The notes beneath the pieces were generated by a model, which saw only the letters and a program-made list of their open reading frames with translations, did not search any database and was not told where the DNA came from. 64,000 nucleotides of DNA, taken from assembly GCF_029893805.1 (NCBI RefSeq), contig NZ_JARXYP010000002.1:7068001-7132000 (forward strand), given 5' to 3'. The DNA is from Streptomyces sp. SAI-135. Lineage in GTDB: Bacteria > Actinomycetota > Actinomycetes > Streptomycetales > Streptomycetaceae. The position numbers and the translations under genes are program-made. Shown in pieces: positions 1-9,045 of this stretch. Every line of letters starts with the position of its first letter. The first letter of the stretch is position 1.

Positions 1-855
1 CTTGAAGGACAGCGTCGGGCCCAGGTGGTTGCCCTCGGCGGTGTGGTTGTAGACGACGTCCAGGATGACCTCGATCCCGGCCTCGTGCAGGGCCCTGACC
101 GCCGACTTGAACTCCAGGACCTGCTGGCCGCGGTCTCCCCAGGAGGCGTACGCGTTGTGCGGGGCGAAGAAACCGATGGTGTTGTAGCCCCAGTAGTTGT
201 TCAGGCCCATGTCGACCAGGCGGTGGTCGTTCACGAACTGGTGGACCGGCATCAGCTCCAGGGTGGTGACACCGAGCTCCACCAGGTGCTCGATGATCGC
301 GGGGTGCGCGAGCGCGGCGTAGGTGCCCCGGAGCTCCTCGGGCAGCCCCGGGTGCCGCATGGTGAGACCCTTGACGTGCGCCTCGTAGATCACCGTCTCG
401 TGGTACCCGATCCGCGGCCGCCGGTCGTCGCCCCAGTCGAAGTACGGGTTGACCACGACCGACGTCATGGTGTGCGGCGCCGAGTCGAGGTCGTTGCGCT
501 TGTCGGGCGAGTCGAAGTGGTAGCCGTACACCTCCTCGCCCCAGCGGATCGAGCCGCTGATCGCGCGCGCGTAAGGGTCGAGCAGCAGCTTCGACGAGTT
601 GCAGCGCAGTCCGCGTTCGGGAGCGTACGGACCGTGCGCACGGAAGCCGTAGCGCTGTCCGGGCATGACGCCGGGCAGATACGCGTGCCGGACGAACGCG
701 TCGCTCTCGCGCAGTTCCACCGCCGTTTCCGAGCCGTCGTCGTGCAACAGACACAGCTCTACTCGGTTCGCCGCCTCCGTGAAGACCGCGAAGTTGGTAC
801 CGGCGCCGTCGTACGTGGCACCGAGTGGATACGCCTCTCCAGGCCAGACCTGCAT
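1..855 (-). CDS. glgX: Glycogen debranching enzyme GlgX, N-terminal part (cut by window edge)
   Basis: The enzyme hydrolyses alpha-1,6 branch points of limit-dextrin glycogen in the cytoplasm. The 285 visible residues begin MQVWPGEAYPLGATYDGAGT, the typical start of the CBM48 beta-sandwich that precedes the GH13 barrel. Further on, GLTMRHPG and ELGVTTLELMPVHQF mark entry into the barrel, and DVVYNHTAEGN is conserved GH13 region I. The frame runs off base 1, so the catalytic Asp and Glu and the C-terminus lie outside the window. The ATG at 855 is the only start upstream of the CBM48 motif. Family members are about 700 residues, so roughly 60 percent is missing. A TreX-type debranching isoamylase is the only close alternative. 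Confidence 0.93.
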   Translation of the reverse strand, partial: MQVWPGEAYPLGATYDGAGTNFAVFTEAANRVELCLLHDDGSETAVELRESDAFVRHAYLPGVMPGQRYGFRAHGPYAPERGLRCNSSKLLLDPYARAISGSIRWGEEVYGYHFDSPDKRNDLDSAPHTMTSVVVNPYFDWGDDRRPRIGYHETVIYEAHVKGLTMRHPGLPEELRGTYAALAHPAIIEHLVELGVTTLELMPVHQFVNDHRLVDMGLNNYWGYNTIGFFAPHNAYASWGDRGQQVLEFKSAVRALHEAGIEVILDVVYNHTAEGNHLGPTLSFK

Positions 856-1050
856 GAAACGACTCTTTCAGCTGTCCCGCGCCGCGTGGGGCCCCTAGGC
901 CCCGAGTGTCCCCGAAAGTGATGGAACCACCTATGACTTACGTCCCTCTTACCGATCGACCGGAGCACAGGGCGATCACAGCATCCCCTGTGCCGAACCA
1001 GTGGGGCAGACACATACTCCCGGACCATGCCCGGGGAGTAGGGGGAAGAT

Positions 1051-1869
1051 GTGCGCAAGATAGTGCACCGCCACCTCGGGAAGGTGGTGGCAGGTGCGGC
1101 CATCGCGGTGGCCGGGACCGCCGTGATGGTCGGGATCACCCTGCCGGGCACGGCGGGGGCGGACGACACGGGGGGCGGCAAGGCGGCCTCGGGACAGTCC
1201 GCGGCACAGGCGGGACAGGGCGCCGACGGGGCCGTCGCGCCCGGGGTCGTCGAGCAGGCCCCGGCCGCCGAGGGTGAGAAGGGCAAGGGCCGCGACCCGC
1301 TCACCGACGACGAGATCGAGCGGGTCGAGCAGATCGCCGTGAACCCGCAGATGATGAGCTCCAGCGAGGACGTCGAGGGCGAGCGCGGCCCCGAGCGCCT
1401 CACCGTGGACCTCGCCGACCCGAAGGCCGGCGAACTGGACGACCCGAACGCGCCCCGCCGCGCAAACGTGACGTTCTACGACTACCGGGACGACACCCTG
1501 GTCACCAGGACCGTCGACCTCGACAGCGGAAAGGTCGTCGCGACCGGCACCCAGCACGGCGTCCAGCCGCCGCTGAGCAGCGCCGAGTACGCCGAGGCCG
1601 CGAGCCTGCTGATCGCCGACCCGCTCGGCGCGGACCTGAAGGCCGACTACAAGGACGCCACCGACAAGGAACTGACCAACGCCGACCAGCTGCTGCTCAC
1701 CGGCGCCGTGTACCGGGCCGTCCCGGGCGGCCAGCCCGCGGCTCTCGACAAGTGCGGCGAGCACCGCTGCGTACGGCTGTTCCCGAAGGTGAAGAACGGC
1801 CCCTGGATCGACGCCAGGGCCTTCGTGATCGATCTGAGCGCCCGCAAGGTCGCCAAGCTCGACAGCTGA
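1051..1869 (+). CDS. Secreted protein of unknown function
   Basis: I do not recognise a named family. The 272-residue product has a basic start, a hydrophobic stretch (about residues 11-30) and an AGA-type cleavage region near residue 37, so it is probably exported. A low-complexity linker (residues 38-80) is followed by a mixed soluble domain. The GTG start is preceded by GGGGGAAG with good spacing. The gene lies 58 bp upstream of a copper amine oxidase-like gene on the same strand, so the pair may be co-transcribed and the product may assist or inhibit that enzyme. That link is inferred from position only. Confidence 0.8.
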   Translation: MRKIVHRHLGKVVAGAAIAVAGTAVMVGITLPGTAGADDTGGGKAASGQSAAQAGQGADGAVAPGVVEQAPAAEGEKGKGRDPLTDDEIERVEQIAVNPQMMSSSEDVEGERGPERLTVDLADPKAGELDDPNAPRRANVTFYDYRDDTLVTRTVDLDSGKVVATGTQHGVQPPLSSAEYAEAASLLIADPLGADLKADYKDATDKELTNADQLLLTGAVYRAVPGGQPAALDKCGEHRCVRLFPKVKNGPWIDARAFVIDLSARKVAKLDS

Positions 1870-1927
1870 CCCGCCTTCGTCCGTCCACTTTTCCCACCTG
1901 CTCCTTCCGCAAGGGAGTCATTTCTTC

Positions 1928-3247
1928 ATGCGTGTCAACAGAATCAGCCGCGCGCGCAGGCACGCGGCCCTCGGCGTTTCCGTGGCCGCGCTGGCCGCCG
2001 GTGTCACGACCGGAGCGGGACCTGCCGCCGCCCAGCCCGGGGTCGCCGCCGCGGCCGCGGCGGAGTGCAGCAGCGCCTACAAGATCGAGCAGAAGCTCGC
2101 CAGCGGTACGACCTGGCGGATGTGCTGGCGCTACGACAGCAAGGCCGGAATGGTCCTGGAGGACATCTCCTACCAGCCCAAGGGCGAGGCCGCGCCGATC
2201 AAGGTCCTCAACAGCGCCCGGCTCGGCCAGATCCACGTCCCCTACGACGACGGCAGCGTCGAGTACGACGACCTGACGGGCTTCGGGTTCGCGCAGGGCC
2301 TGATGAACCTGGACCCGGGCGAATGCCCCGGCGGCACCATCAAGAAGGTCAAGGTCCCGGACTCCTGGGACCCGGACCGCGCCGAGGTCAACGGCCTGTG
2401 CACCACGACCCGTTCCCGCGGCCACGCCTACCGCATGCAGGGCGACAGCGCGAACAAGGTCTACCAGGCCCAGGGCAAGGACCTGCTCGTCTACACGGTC
2501 AACCAGGTCGGCTGGTACGAGTACATGACCGAGTGGCGCTTCCAGGACGACGGCACCGTCACCATGAACCTCGGCGCGACCGGCAGCCTCTCCTACGAGG
2601 ACTACGACGCCGGCGACGGCCGCGGCTGGCCGATCGGCAAGGGCCCCCGCGCCCAGGCCACCAGCCACAGCCACAACGCCTTCTGGCGCCTGGACTTCGC
2701 CCTCGACGGCTCCTCCAAGAACCGGGTCGAGCAGTACGACTCGACAGTCACCGCGGCCGCCCAGGGCCAGCAGACCGCGACCGTCAAGACCACCCGCACG
2801 CCGGTCACCAAGGAACTCGCCGGCGACGCCAAGAGCTACCGCTGGTGGCGCATGGTCAGCGCGGTCGGCAAGAACAAGGACTGGCACCCGCGGTCGTACG
2901 AGATCGTCCCCGGCCCCAGCACCAAGTACCCGGGCCGTTCCTTCACCAAGCACGACGTGTACTTCACCGAGTACAACCCGTGCGAGCAGTTCGCCAGCAA
3001 CAACACCGGCGACTGCGGGACCGCGGCGGGCAAGTCCGTCGACAAGTGGGTCAACGGCCAGAGCCTGACCCACCCGGTGGTCTGGATGAACGTGGGCTTC
3101 CACCACATCGCGCGGGACGAGGACCAGCAGCCCATGCCGGTCCACTGGCAGGGATTCTCCATCGCCCCCAGGGACGTCACGGCTATGAATCCGCTCACTC
3201 CGGCCGAGCTCGCCGGGCAGAACGGTCACTGGGAATGGGGTAGTTGA
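1928..3247 (+). CDS. Short secreted copper amine oxidase-like protein
   Basis: Copper amine oxidases oxidatively deaminate primary amines with a self-made topaquinone (TPQ) cofactor. The C-terminal catalytic fold is recognisable. Y197 lies in GWYEY and is the TPQ precursor position, H247 and H249 lie in HSHNAFWRLDF, and H392/H393 lie in FHHIARDEDQQPMP as the third copper ligand. D114/D115 sit in the region that normally carries the catalytic base. A signal peptide covers residues 1 to about 36. At 439 residues it is shorter than the usual 640 or so, because the N2/N3 domains are absent. The residues before the TPQ tyrosine differ from the family pattern (W for Asn, Q for Ser/Thr), so activity is uncertain. 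Confidence 0.85.
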   Translation: MRVNRISRARRHAALGVSVAALAAGVTTGAGPAAAQPGVAAAAAAECSSAYKIEQKLASGTTWRMCWRYDSKAGMVLEDISYQPKGEAAPIKVLNSARLGQIHVPYDDGSVEYDDLTGFGFAQGLMNLDPGECPGGTIKKVKVPDSWDPDRAEVNGLCTTTRSRGHAYRMQGDSANKVYQAQGKDLLVYTVNQVGWYEYMTEWRFQDDGTVTMNLGATGSLSYEDYDAGDGRGWPIGKGPRAQATSHSHNAFWRLDFALDGSSKNRVEQYDSTVTAAAQGQQTATVKTTRTPVTKELAGDAKSYRWWRMVSAVGKNKDWHPRSYEIVPGPSTKYPGRSFTKHDVYFTEYNPCEQFASNNTGDCGTAAGKSVDKWVNGQSLTHPVVWMNVGFHHIARDEDQQPMPVHWQGFSIAPRDVTAMNPLTPAELAGQNGHWEWGS

Positions 3248-3349
3248 GATTGACCCTGTCCATCCGGCTGCACCGCCGACCGCTCCCGGAGTACCCTTCC
3301 TTGATCGTTGGCAAGGGGAGTGCTCGGGGGAGCGGAAGGCGGTGCGCGG

Positions 3350-4594
3350 GTGGGCTCGGGAGGGCTGGAGTTGCCCCCTGGTGACGAGGGTCACGAGGGG
3401 AACTCCGCAGACGCCCCGCCCGGCACGGTGTCCCTGGCACGACCGATGGACGCGGGAGCGACGATCGGTCCGGAGCTGGACTGGGACGCCGACGCCTGGC
3501 GCGAGGTGCGGACGCGCGCACAGCGGGCCGGCCGGGCCTACATCTGGCTGAACCTCGTCGAACAGCGGCTGCGCGCGGTCGTGGCCGCTGTTCTGCGTCC
3601 CATCTACGAACCCGTCCACGGCCACGACGACTGGGTGGTCGCGGCCGCCGGCCCCGCCGGACAGGAGTGGGTCCAGCGCGCCGTCGCCGTCCGCGAGGTC
3701 AGCCGCCGCAAGGGGTATCTGCTCGACCCCGCCGACGACAACGTCCTCAGCTTCCTCACGCTGCCCCAGCTGCGCGAGCTGATGGTGCAGCACTGGCCGT
3801 GCTTCGAGCCCTACTTCGACGAGCGCCGTGACGTCGAACTGGCCCTGGACGAACTGGAGGTGACCCGCAACGTCGTCTCCCGCAACCGGGCCCTGTCCGA
3901 GGCGGTCCTCGGCCAGGCCGAGCGCGCCTCCGCCAAGCTCCTCGAGATGCTCGGCGCCGGGGGTGACGTGCCCTCCGCCCGCCGGCTGCCCGTCGACGCG
4001 GTCGAGGACCTGGTCGGCGACCGGTACGCCGACGTGGTGGCCGTGCACCCCGACCGGGTGCGGCTGCTGCGGCAGTTCCCCGCCGAGGACATCTTCGGCG
4101 GCGCCCGCCGCCTCGACGCCGTCGGCATCGGCCTCAACCTCCTGGTGCAGAACTTCTCCGGCCGCCGACTGGTGCGCCTGGCCGAGGCCGGCTGCCGGGT
4201 GCGGCTGCTCTTCCTGAACCCGGCCTCCAGCGCCGTCAAGCGGCGCGAGCGGGAACTGGGCATGAAGCGCGGGGAGTTGAGCCGCGCCGTCGAGATGAAC
4301 ATCCTGCACATGCGCCGGGTGCGGTCCCGGCTGCGGGACCCGGGCGCCTTCGAGATCCAGGTCTACGACGACACCCCGCGCTTCACCGCCTACCTCGTGG
4401 ACGGCGACGGCTCGGACGGGATCGCGGTCGTGCAGTCCTATCTGCGCCGGTCGCGGGGGATGGAGGCACCGGTCCTCGTGCTGCGCAACGGCAACCGGGT
4501 GGTCAAGGCGGGCGATGTGGACGACAGCGGTCTCTTCCCGACCTACCGCGAGGAGTTCGAGATGAACTGGGCGGATTCGCGACCGGTGTCCTGA
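3350..4594 (+). CDS. SAV2148-like HEPN-domain protein
   Basis: The 414-residue cytoplasmic protein matches my recollection of a conserved Streptomyces family named after SAV2148 and annotated with a HEPN domain. HEPN folds often act as RNases or nucleic-acid sensors, but the role of this family is not known to me. Visible blocks are AYIWLNLVEQRLRAVV near the N-terminus, RRKGYLLDPADDNVLSFL, and a C-terminal half with DRVRLLRQFPAEDIFGGAR and RVRLLFLNPASS. No signal peptide or membrane segment is seen. I chose the GTG at 3350, 10 bp after GGAAGG, because the family starts near this point. The frame stays open to a TTG at 3308. Confidence 0.75.
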   Translation: MGSGGLELPPGDEGHEGNSADAPPGTVSLARPMDAGATIGPELDWDADAWREVRTRAQRAGRAYIWLNLVEQRLRAVVAAVLRPIYEPVHGHDDWVVAAAGPAGQEWVQRAVAVREVSRRKGYLLDPADDNVLSFLTLPQLRELMVQHWPCFEPYFDERRDVELALDELEVTRNVVSRNRALSEAVLGQAERASAKLLEMLGAGGDVPSARRLPVDAVEDLVGDRYADVVAVHPDRVRLLRQFPAEDIFGGARRLDAVGIGLNLLVQNFSGRRLVRLAEAGCRVRLLFLNPASSAVKRRERELGMKRGELSRAVEMNILHMRRVRSRLRDPGAFEIQVYDDTPRFTAYLVDGDGSDGIAVVQSYLRRSRGMEAPVLVLRNGNRVVKAGDVDDSGLFPTYREEFEMNWADSRPVS

Positions 4595-4703
4595 ACGTCC
4601 CCTCGGGCGGGGCGCCAAGCGGAACGCGGTCCTCTGATTGTCAGTGGCGCATGGGAAGGTGGAGACCACTGGGGGAAAGCACCACCAAGAAGGGGGACCG
4701 CCC

Positions 4704-5426
4704 ATGGGCTGGTACCGAGAGCTGCTGATCGGCTTCGACCTGGAGACCACCGGCACCGATCCGCGCGAGGCGCGCATCGTCACGGCCGCCGTGATCGAGG
4801 TCAGGGACGGGCAGCCGCTGGGGCGCCGGGAGTGGCTGGCGGACCCGGGCATGGAGATCCCGGCGGACGCCGTGGCGGTGCACGGCATCAGCAATGAGCG
4901 GGCCGCAGCCGAGGGCCGCCCCGCCGACCAGGTCGCCGACGCCGTCGCGGACGTCCTCACGGCCTACTGGAAGACGGGCGTCCCGGTCGTCGCCTACAAC
5001 GCCGCCTTCGACCTGAGCCTCCTCTCCGCCGAACTGCGCCGGTACGGCCTGCCGTCCCTGCGTGAGCGCCTGGGCGGCCTCGACCCGGCACCGGTCATCG
5101 ACCCGTACACCATCGACCGCTCGGTGGACCGCTACCGCCGCGGCAAGCGCAACCTCGAAGCGGTCTGCACCGAGTACGGCATCGCCCTCGACGCCGCCCA
5201 CGACGCCGGGGCGGACGCCCTCGCCGCGGCCAGGCTGGCCTGCGCGATAGCCGTCCGGCACCCCAAGGTCGCGGGCCTCGGCCCGGCGGACCTGCACCGC
5301 CGTCAGATCGAGTGGTACGCCGAGTGGGCGGCGGACTTCCAGGACTTCCTGCGCCGCAAGGGCGACGCGACAGCGGTGGTCGACGGCACCTGGCCGCTGC
5401 GCGAGCCGGCCGACGAGACGGTGTGA
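4704..5426 (+). CDS. DnaQ-like 3'-5' exonuclease (DEDDh)
   Basis: A 240-residue DEDDh-type exonuclease of the epsilon-subunit superfamily that removes nucleotides from DNA or RNA 3' ends with two metal ions. Exo I is GFDLETTGTDP (Asp and Glu ligands) near residue 10, Exo II is VAYNAAFDLSLL, and Exo III is AHDAGADALAAARL with the catalytic His and last Asp. There is no polymerase or BRCT domain, so it is a stand-alone exonuclease. The ATG at 4704 follows AAGGGGGA and starts the family motif a few residues in. The frame is open further upstream to 4638 but lacks a comparable ribosome site. Confidence 0.88.
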   Translation: MGWYRELLIGFDLETTGTDPREARIVTAAVIEVRDGQPLGRREWLADPGMEIPADAVAVHGISNERAAAEGRPADQVADAVADVLTAYWKTGVPVVAYNAAFDLSLLSAELRRYGLPSLRERLGGLDPAPVIDPYTIDRSVDRYRRGKRNLEAVCTEYGIALDAAHDAGADALAAARLACAIAVRHPKVAGLGPADLHRRQIEWYAEWAADFQDFLRRKGDATAVVDGTWPLREPADETV

Positions 5427-5448
5427 GAGCCCCTCACCCCGGTCCGCG

Positions 5449-5979
5449 TCACCCCTGCGGTACAGCCGGGACCGGAGGGCTCGCGACGGGCTCCACCCGG
5501 GGTCCCGCCAGGCGCTCGTAGTCGGCCCCCGCCATGCACAGCGAGCGGTCGAGCCGCGCGGCGTTGAAGTACAGCCGGGGCTGCTTCACGACCTCCGGAT
5601 CGGCCACGACCTCCAGTTCGGGATCGAAGCTGAACGGCAGCACCGTGCCGGGGATCGCACGGGCCAGCCGCTCGGCGGTCCCCGCATCGCTGAACCCGAC
5701 GTAGCGCGCGGCGAACAGCTCCCGGACCGCGTCCAGGTCCACGCGCCGGTCCCCGGGGACGACCGCGAGGACATGCCGGGTGGTCCGGCGGTCCACCTTG
5801 ACCCTGAGCACGATGCACTTCGCGGCCTCGGAGGCGGGATGGCCGCGCAGCGCGCACACGGCCTCGGTGCTGCCCTCGGGGTCGTGGTCGATCAGCCGGT
5901 AGTCGACCCGGGAGGTGTCGAGCAGCGAGATCAGACGGTCGTAGGTGTCGTAGGTGTCGCAGGCGTCGTCGCCGGGCAT
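5449..5979 (-). CDS. YbaK/EbsC-type aminoacyl-tRNA deacylase-like protein
   Basis: The 176-residue protein has the YbaK/prolyl-tRNA editing fold, which hydrolyses mischarged aminoacyl-tRNA. Supporting blocks are VDYRLIDHDPEGSTEAV, AAKCIVLRV (the conserved Lys region), HVLAVVPGDRRVDLDAVREL and GTVLPFSFDPELEVVADP. The ATG at 5979 follows AGAGGAC. Its first 49 bases overlap the end of the upstream EamA gene on the same strand, so the two are translationally linked. The usual substrate in the family is Cys-tRNA(Pro) or Ala-tRNA(Pro); which one applies here cannot be read from sequence. Confidence 0.85.
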   Translation of the reverse strand: MPGDDACDTYDTYDRLISLLDTSRVDYRLIDHDPEGSTEAVCALRGHPASEAAKCIVLRVKVDRRTTRHVLAVVPGDRRVDLDAVRELFAARYVGFSDAGTAERLARAIPGTVLPFSFDPELEVVADPEVVKQPRLYFNAARLDRSLCMAGADYERLAGPRVEPVASPPVPAVPQG

Positions 5980-6905
5980 CGGGTGTCCTCTTCGGTGGGC
6001 TGGACTTCGGTGCGGGGCAGGGCGGTTGTGCGATGGGCACGCTCCACGGACTGTCCCCAGTAGGTGCCGGTGATCATCATGACCGCTCCGAGCCCGGTCA
6101 GTACGGTGAAGTGCTCGCCGCCCAGGGCGACTCCCGCCGCCGCGGCCCAGATCGGTTCGGTGCCCAGCAGGAGACTGGCGCGGCTGGCCGAGGTGCGCTG
6201 CACGGCCCAGGTCTGGGCGAGGAAGGCGAACACGCTGCAGAACAGCGCGAGGTAGAGCAGTTGCGTCCAGGTGGCCGGGTCCGCGTGGGCCAGGGTGGGA
6301 AGGTCGCGCGCTGCCAGGGGGAGGAACAGGACCGTGCCGACGAGGGTCTGCACGGTGGTGAGGTGCAGCGGCCGTACCGCCCGGCCCGCGGTGAGCCGGC
6401 CGACCAGGGCGACATGCCCGGCCCGGACGACGGCGGCTCCCAGCATCAGCAGGTCGCCGAGGCGGGGCGCGTGGAAGCCGTTGCCCGCCATGAGGAGTCC
6501 GACGGCCAGGACGCACACACCGGCGGCCGCGTAGAACACGGGCGGCAGGCCGCCCCGGTGACCGGTCCGGTCGAGGAGGGGGGTGAGGACGATGGTCAGG
6601 CTGATGATGAGGCCCGCGTTGGCGGCGCTGGTGTGGGCGACGCCGTAGGTCTCGACGACCAGGACGGCGGCCTGGGTGAGCCCGAGGGGCACCCCGGCCC
6701 GCAGCTCCTCGCGGGTCCACCGGCGCGGGCCTCGCCCGCGGGAGGCGACGACGCCGAGGCAGGCGAGCGCGGACAGGGCGTAGCGGGCGAAGAGGACCAG
6801 CAGGACGGGGAGGGCGGAGGTCGCGGTCTGGGCGGAGAGATAGCTCGAACCCCAGACGATCGCGACCAGCAGGAGTACCAGGTCGGTACGGCGGGCGTCG
6901 GACAC
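5931..6905 (-). CDS. EamA (DMT) family exporter
   Basis: An inner-membrane drug/metabolite transporter with about ten hydrophobic segments in two EamA repeats. The first begins LVLLLVAIVWGSSYLSAQ and the second near LMLGAAVVRAGHVALVGRL, with the family motif LLLGTEPIWAAAAGVALGGE near the end. The substrate is unknown; relatives export amino acids or small metabolites. I prefer the GTG at 6905 because it places the first helix at the N-terminus; a TTG at 6956 would add 17 residues. The C-terminal tail is Thr/Pro-rich and overlaps the ybaK-like gene. The divergent LysR gene starts 81 bp away and is the likely regulator. Confidence 0.87.
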   Translation of the reverse strand: MSDARRTDLVLLLVAIVWGSSYLSAQTATSALPVLLVLFARYALSALACLGVVASRGRGPRRWTREELRAGVPLGLTQAAVLVVETYGVAHTSAANAGLIISLTIVLTPLLDRTGHRGGLPPVFYAAAGVCVLAVGLLMAGNGFHAPRLGDLLMLGAAVVRAGHVALVGRLTAGRAVRPLHLTTVQTLVGTVLFLPLAARDLPTLAHADPATWTQLLYLALFCSVFAFLAQTWAVQRTSASRASLLLGTEPIWAAAAGVALGGEHFTVLTGLGAVMMITGTYWGQSVERAHRTTALPRTEVQPTEEDTRCPATTPATPTTPTTV

Positions 6906-6985
6906 CCGCCCAGCCTGCACCCCTTCGTCCCTGAAGCCCAGAGCCACTTTCTTCAACGATCTTTCAGTACTCCTACACTGTCCCG

Positions 6986-7894
6986 GTGGACGAACGACAG
7001 CTGCGGATCCTGCGGGAACTGGGCGAACTGGGCAGCGTCACCGCCGTCGCCGAGGCCCTGTTGGTGACCCCGTCGGCGATCTCGCAGCAGCTCAGGCTGT
7101 TGCAGCGGTCGGTGAAGGTGCCGCTGACCGAGCGCGACGGCAGGCGGCTGGTGCTCACGGACGCCGGGCAGGCGCTGGCGGGCGCGGCCGTCGAGGTGGA
7201 GACGGCGCTGGCCCGGGCCCGGCACACGGTCGAGGAGTTCGAGGACCGGCCCGACGCCGAGGTCTCGGTGGCGGCCTTCCACAGCGCGGGCGCGGCCTTC
7301 TTCCCGCTGCTGCTGCGCGCCCTGGCCGACCCCGGCACGCCGGTGCCGAGGCTGGCCGACGAGGACGTCCCGCAGGAGGACTTCCCCCGCCTCACCCGCG
7401 CGTACGACATCGTCCTGGCCCACCGCCTCGACCACGCCCCCGGCTGGCCGCCCACGGTGACGGCCACGACGCTCCTGCGCGAGCCCCTGGACGTGGCCAT
7501 GCCGGCCGGCCACCCGCTGGCGGCACGGCGCCGGGTGACCCCGGCGGACGTGGCGGGCGAGCCCTGGATCACCGTCCACGACGGCTTCCCCGTCATGGCC
7601 ACCATCGAGGCGATCGCGGCGGCCGCGGGCCGGCGCCCGCATCTGGCCCACCGCATCAACGAGTTCGCGGTGGCGGCGGAGGTGGTGGCGGCGGGCGGCG
7701 GCCTGGCGTTGATGCCCCGCTGGACGACGCGCCGGCATCCGGCACTGGTCCTGAGGCCCTTGAGCGGGGTACGGGCCAGGCGCCACATCGACGCCCTGTA
7801 CCGGCCGGAGCGAACCGCGAGGAGAGCCGTCCGCACGGTGGTGACGGAACTGCGGAGGGCGGCGCTTCTCATCCAGGGCGAGGAGACCCCCTAG
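6986..7894 (+). CDS. LysR family transcriptional regulator
   Basis: A 302-residue LysR-type regulator. The N-terminal winged helix is clear: LRILRELGELGSVTAVAEAL, then TPSAISQQLRLLQRS as the recognition helix region, followed by a linker helix (VEVETALARARHTVEEF) and a periplasmic-binding-like effector domain. It starts at GTG 6986 and is divergent from the EamA exporter. By the usual LysR arrangement it probably controls that exporter from the 80 bp between them. The TAG stop (7892-7894) is formed by the first bases of a dispersed intergenic repeat. Confidence 0.9.
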   Translation: MDERQLRILRELGELGSVTAVAEALLVTPSAISQQLRLLQRSVKVPLTERDGRRLVLTDAGQALAGAAVEVETALARARHTVEEFEDRPDAEVSVAAFHSAGAAFFPLLLRALADPGTPVPRLADEDVPQEDFPRLTRAYDIVLAHRLDHAPGWPPTVTATTLLREPLDVAMPAGHPLAARRRVTPADVAGEPWITVHDGFPVMATIEAIAAAAGRRPHLAHRINEFAVAAEVVAAGGGLALMPRWTTRRHPALVLRPLSGVRARRHIDALYRPERTARRAVRTVVTELRRAALLIQGEETP

Positions 7895-7953
7895 GGGCGC
7901 GGGGCTGTATCAATGTGCGGCTCGGCCGCGTGGCCGCGACCAGCCACCGACGA
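7892..7953. repeat. Dispersed Streptomyces-type intergenic repeat
   Basis: The stretch begins TAGGGGCGCGGGGCTGTATC and continues into GTGCGGCTCGGCCGCGTG and CGCGACCAGCCACCG. From memory, very similar sequence occurs between genes in many Streptomyces genomes. It lies between the LysR stop and the convergent kinase gene and supplies the LysR stop codon. No function is known to me. Confidence 0.55.
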
Positions 7954-7971
7954 CCCGCACCCGTCCACCGG

Positions 7972-8829
7972 TCAGAACGGATACCACCGCACGGTCCCGT
8001 CACCGTCCCGCAGGGACGCCACTCTCCGCTCGAACTCGGCCAGCGCCTTCGGGTTGGTCGGCGCGTGCTGCGCGACCCACGCACAGCTGGCTGTCTCCCG
8101 AGCCCCCCGCAGTACGGAGCACCCCTCCCACTCCCGCACATCCCAGCCGTATGCGGCGGTGAAGGAGTCATAGGCCTCGGCCGCAAGACCGTAACGGTCG
8201 CGGGACAGCGCCATCACCACCAGGTCGTGCTCGCGCAGATCCGAGGAGAACGTCTCCAGGTCGACGAGGACCGGCCCGTCCGGCCCGACGTGCACATTGC
8301 GGGGAAGCGCGTCCCCATGGATCGGCCCCGGCGGCAGATGAGGGGTCAGCGAGGCCGCGGCCGCCGCGAAACCGTCCCTGCGTTCACGGAGGTACGCCGC
8401 GTCGGCGGGGTCGATCGCGTCGCCCGCGAGCCGCAGCCACCGCTCGACACCGCCCAGCAGCTCACGGGGAGGCAGGGTGAAGGAGGACGGCGCGGGCAGC
8501 GCGTGCACGACCCGCAGCAGTTCGGCCAAATCCCGCGCCCCGGCGGGCCGTACGGCGTCGGGAAGCCGGTGCCACAACGTCACCGGGTGCCCCTGGACCG
8601 ACCGCGCCTCCGGTTCGGCCGCCCGCACCGCGGGCACCCCGGCCTCCGCCAGCCACACCGCGATGTGCAGTTCACGGCGCGCCCGGTCGAGGAGCTCGGC
8701 GTCGCGCGCCACCTTGACGACCAGGTCACCGGCGGCGAACACGGCGTTCTCGCCGAGGGCGAGCAGCTCCGCCGACCGAGTCGGCAGGCCCGCCGCGGCC
8801 AGTACCTCCCGCGCCCGTGCCTCGTCCAT
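7972..8829 (-). CDS. Aminoglycoside phosphotransferase (APH) family kinase-like protein
   Basis: A 285-residue protein kinase-like fold enzyme. DLVVKVARD carries the ATP-binding Lys, PPGPIHGDALPRNVHV is the catalytic loop (Asp of HGD and the downstream Asn), and VLVDLETF is the metal-binding Asp motif. Family members phosphorylate aminoglycosides, macrolides, choline, homoserine or fructosamine, so the substrate cannot be assigned and drug resistance should not be assumed. It stands alone on the minus strand; the next gene on its 5' side is divergent. Confidence 0.85.
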   Translation of the reverse strand: MDEARAREVLAAAGLPTRSAELLALGENAVFAAGDLVVKVARDAELLDRARRELHIAVWLAEAGVPAVRAAEPEARSVQGHPVTLWHRLPDAVRPAGARDLAELLRVVHALPAPSSFTLPPRELLGGVERWLRLAGDAIDPADAAYLRERRDGFAAAAASLTPHLPPGPIHGDALPRNVHVGPDGPVLVDLETFSSDLREHDLVVMALSRDRYGLAAEAYDSFTAAYGWDVREWEGCSVLRGARETASCAWVAQHAPTNPKALAEFERRVASLRDGDGTVRWYPF

Positions 8830-9045
8830 CGTCTCCCACGCCTCCCGGTCCTGACCTGTCCCGCATGTCTGTGTACGGCCACCGCGAACGCCGTCGAGTT
8901 CGCGCCATCCACCGGTCAGTCTCGCATTCGTACAGGTAGGGCCGTGTGCGCACCGCCTTGACGGCGCATACCCCCTTCACGACCATGACGGAGGCCCAGG
9001 CCAGGAGGGCCGGATCGGCACGAGCCGCGTGAAGGAGCCGATGAC

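Noticed and set aside
1697..4960. Very long open frame on the minus strand (over 1000 codons).
   Set aside because: It is antisense to the amine oxidase and HEPN genes, whose translations match families. High GC suppresses stop codons in other frames, and the translation is a low-complexity Gly/Arg/Val/Asp shadow.
7972..8829. Aminoglycoside resistance gene.
   Set aside because: Only general APH-fold motifs are visible. Many family members act on metabolites, so a resistance label is not supported.
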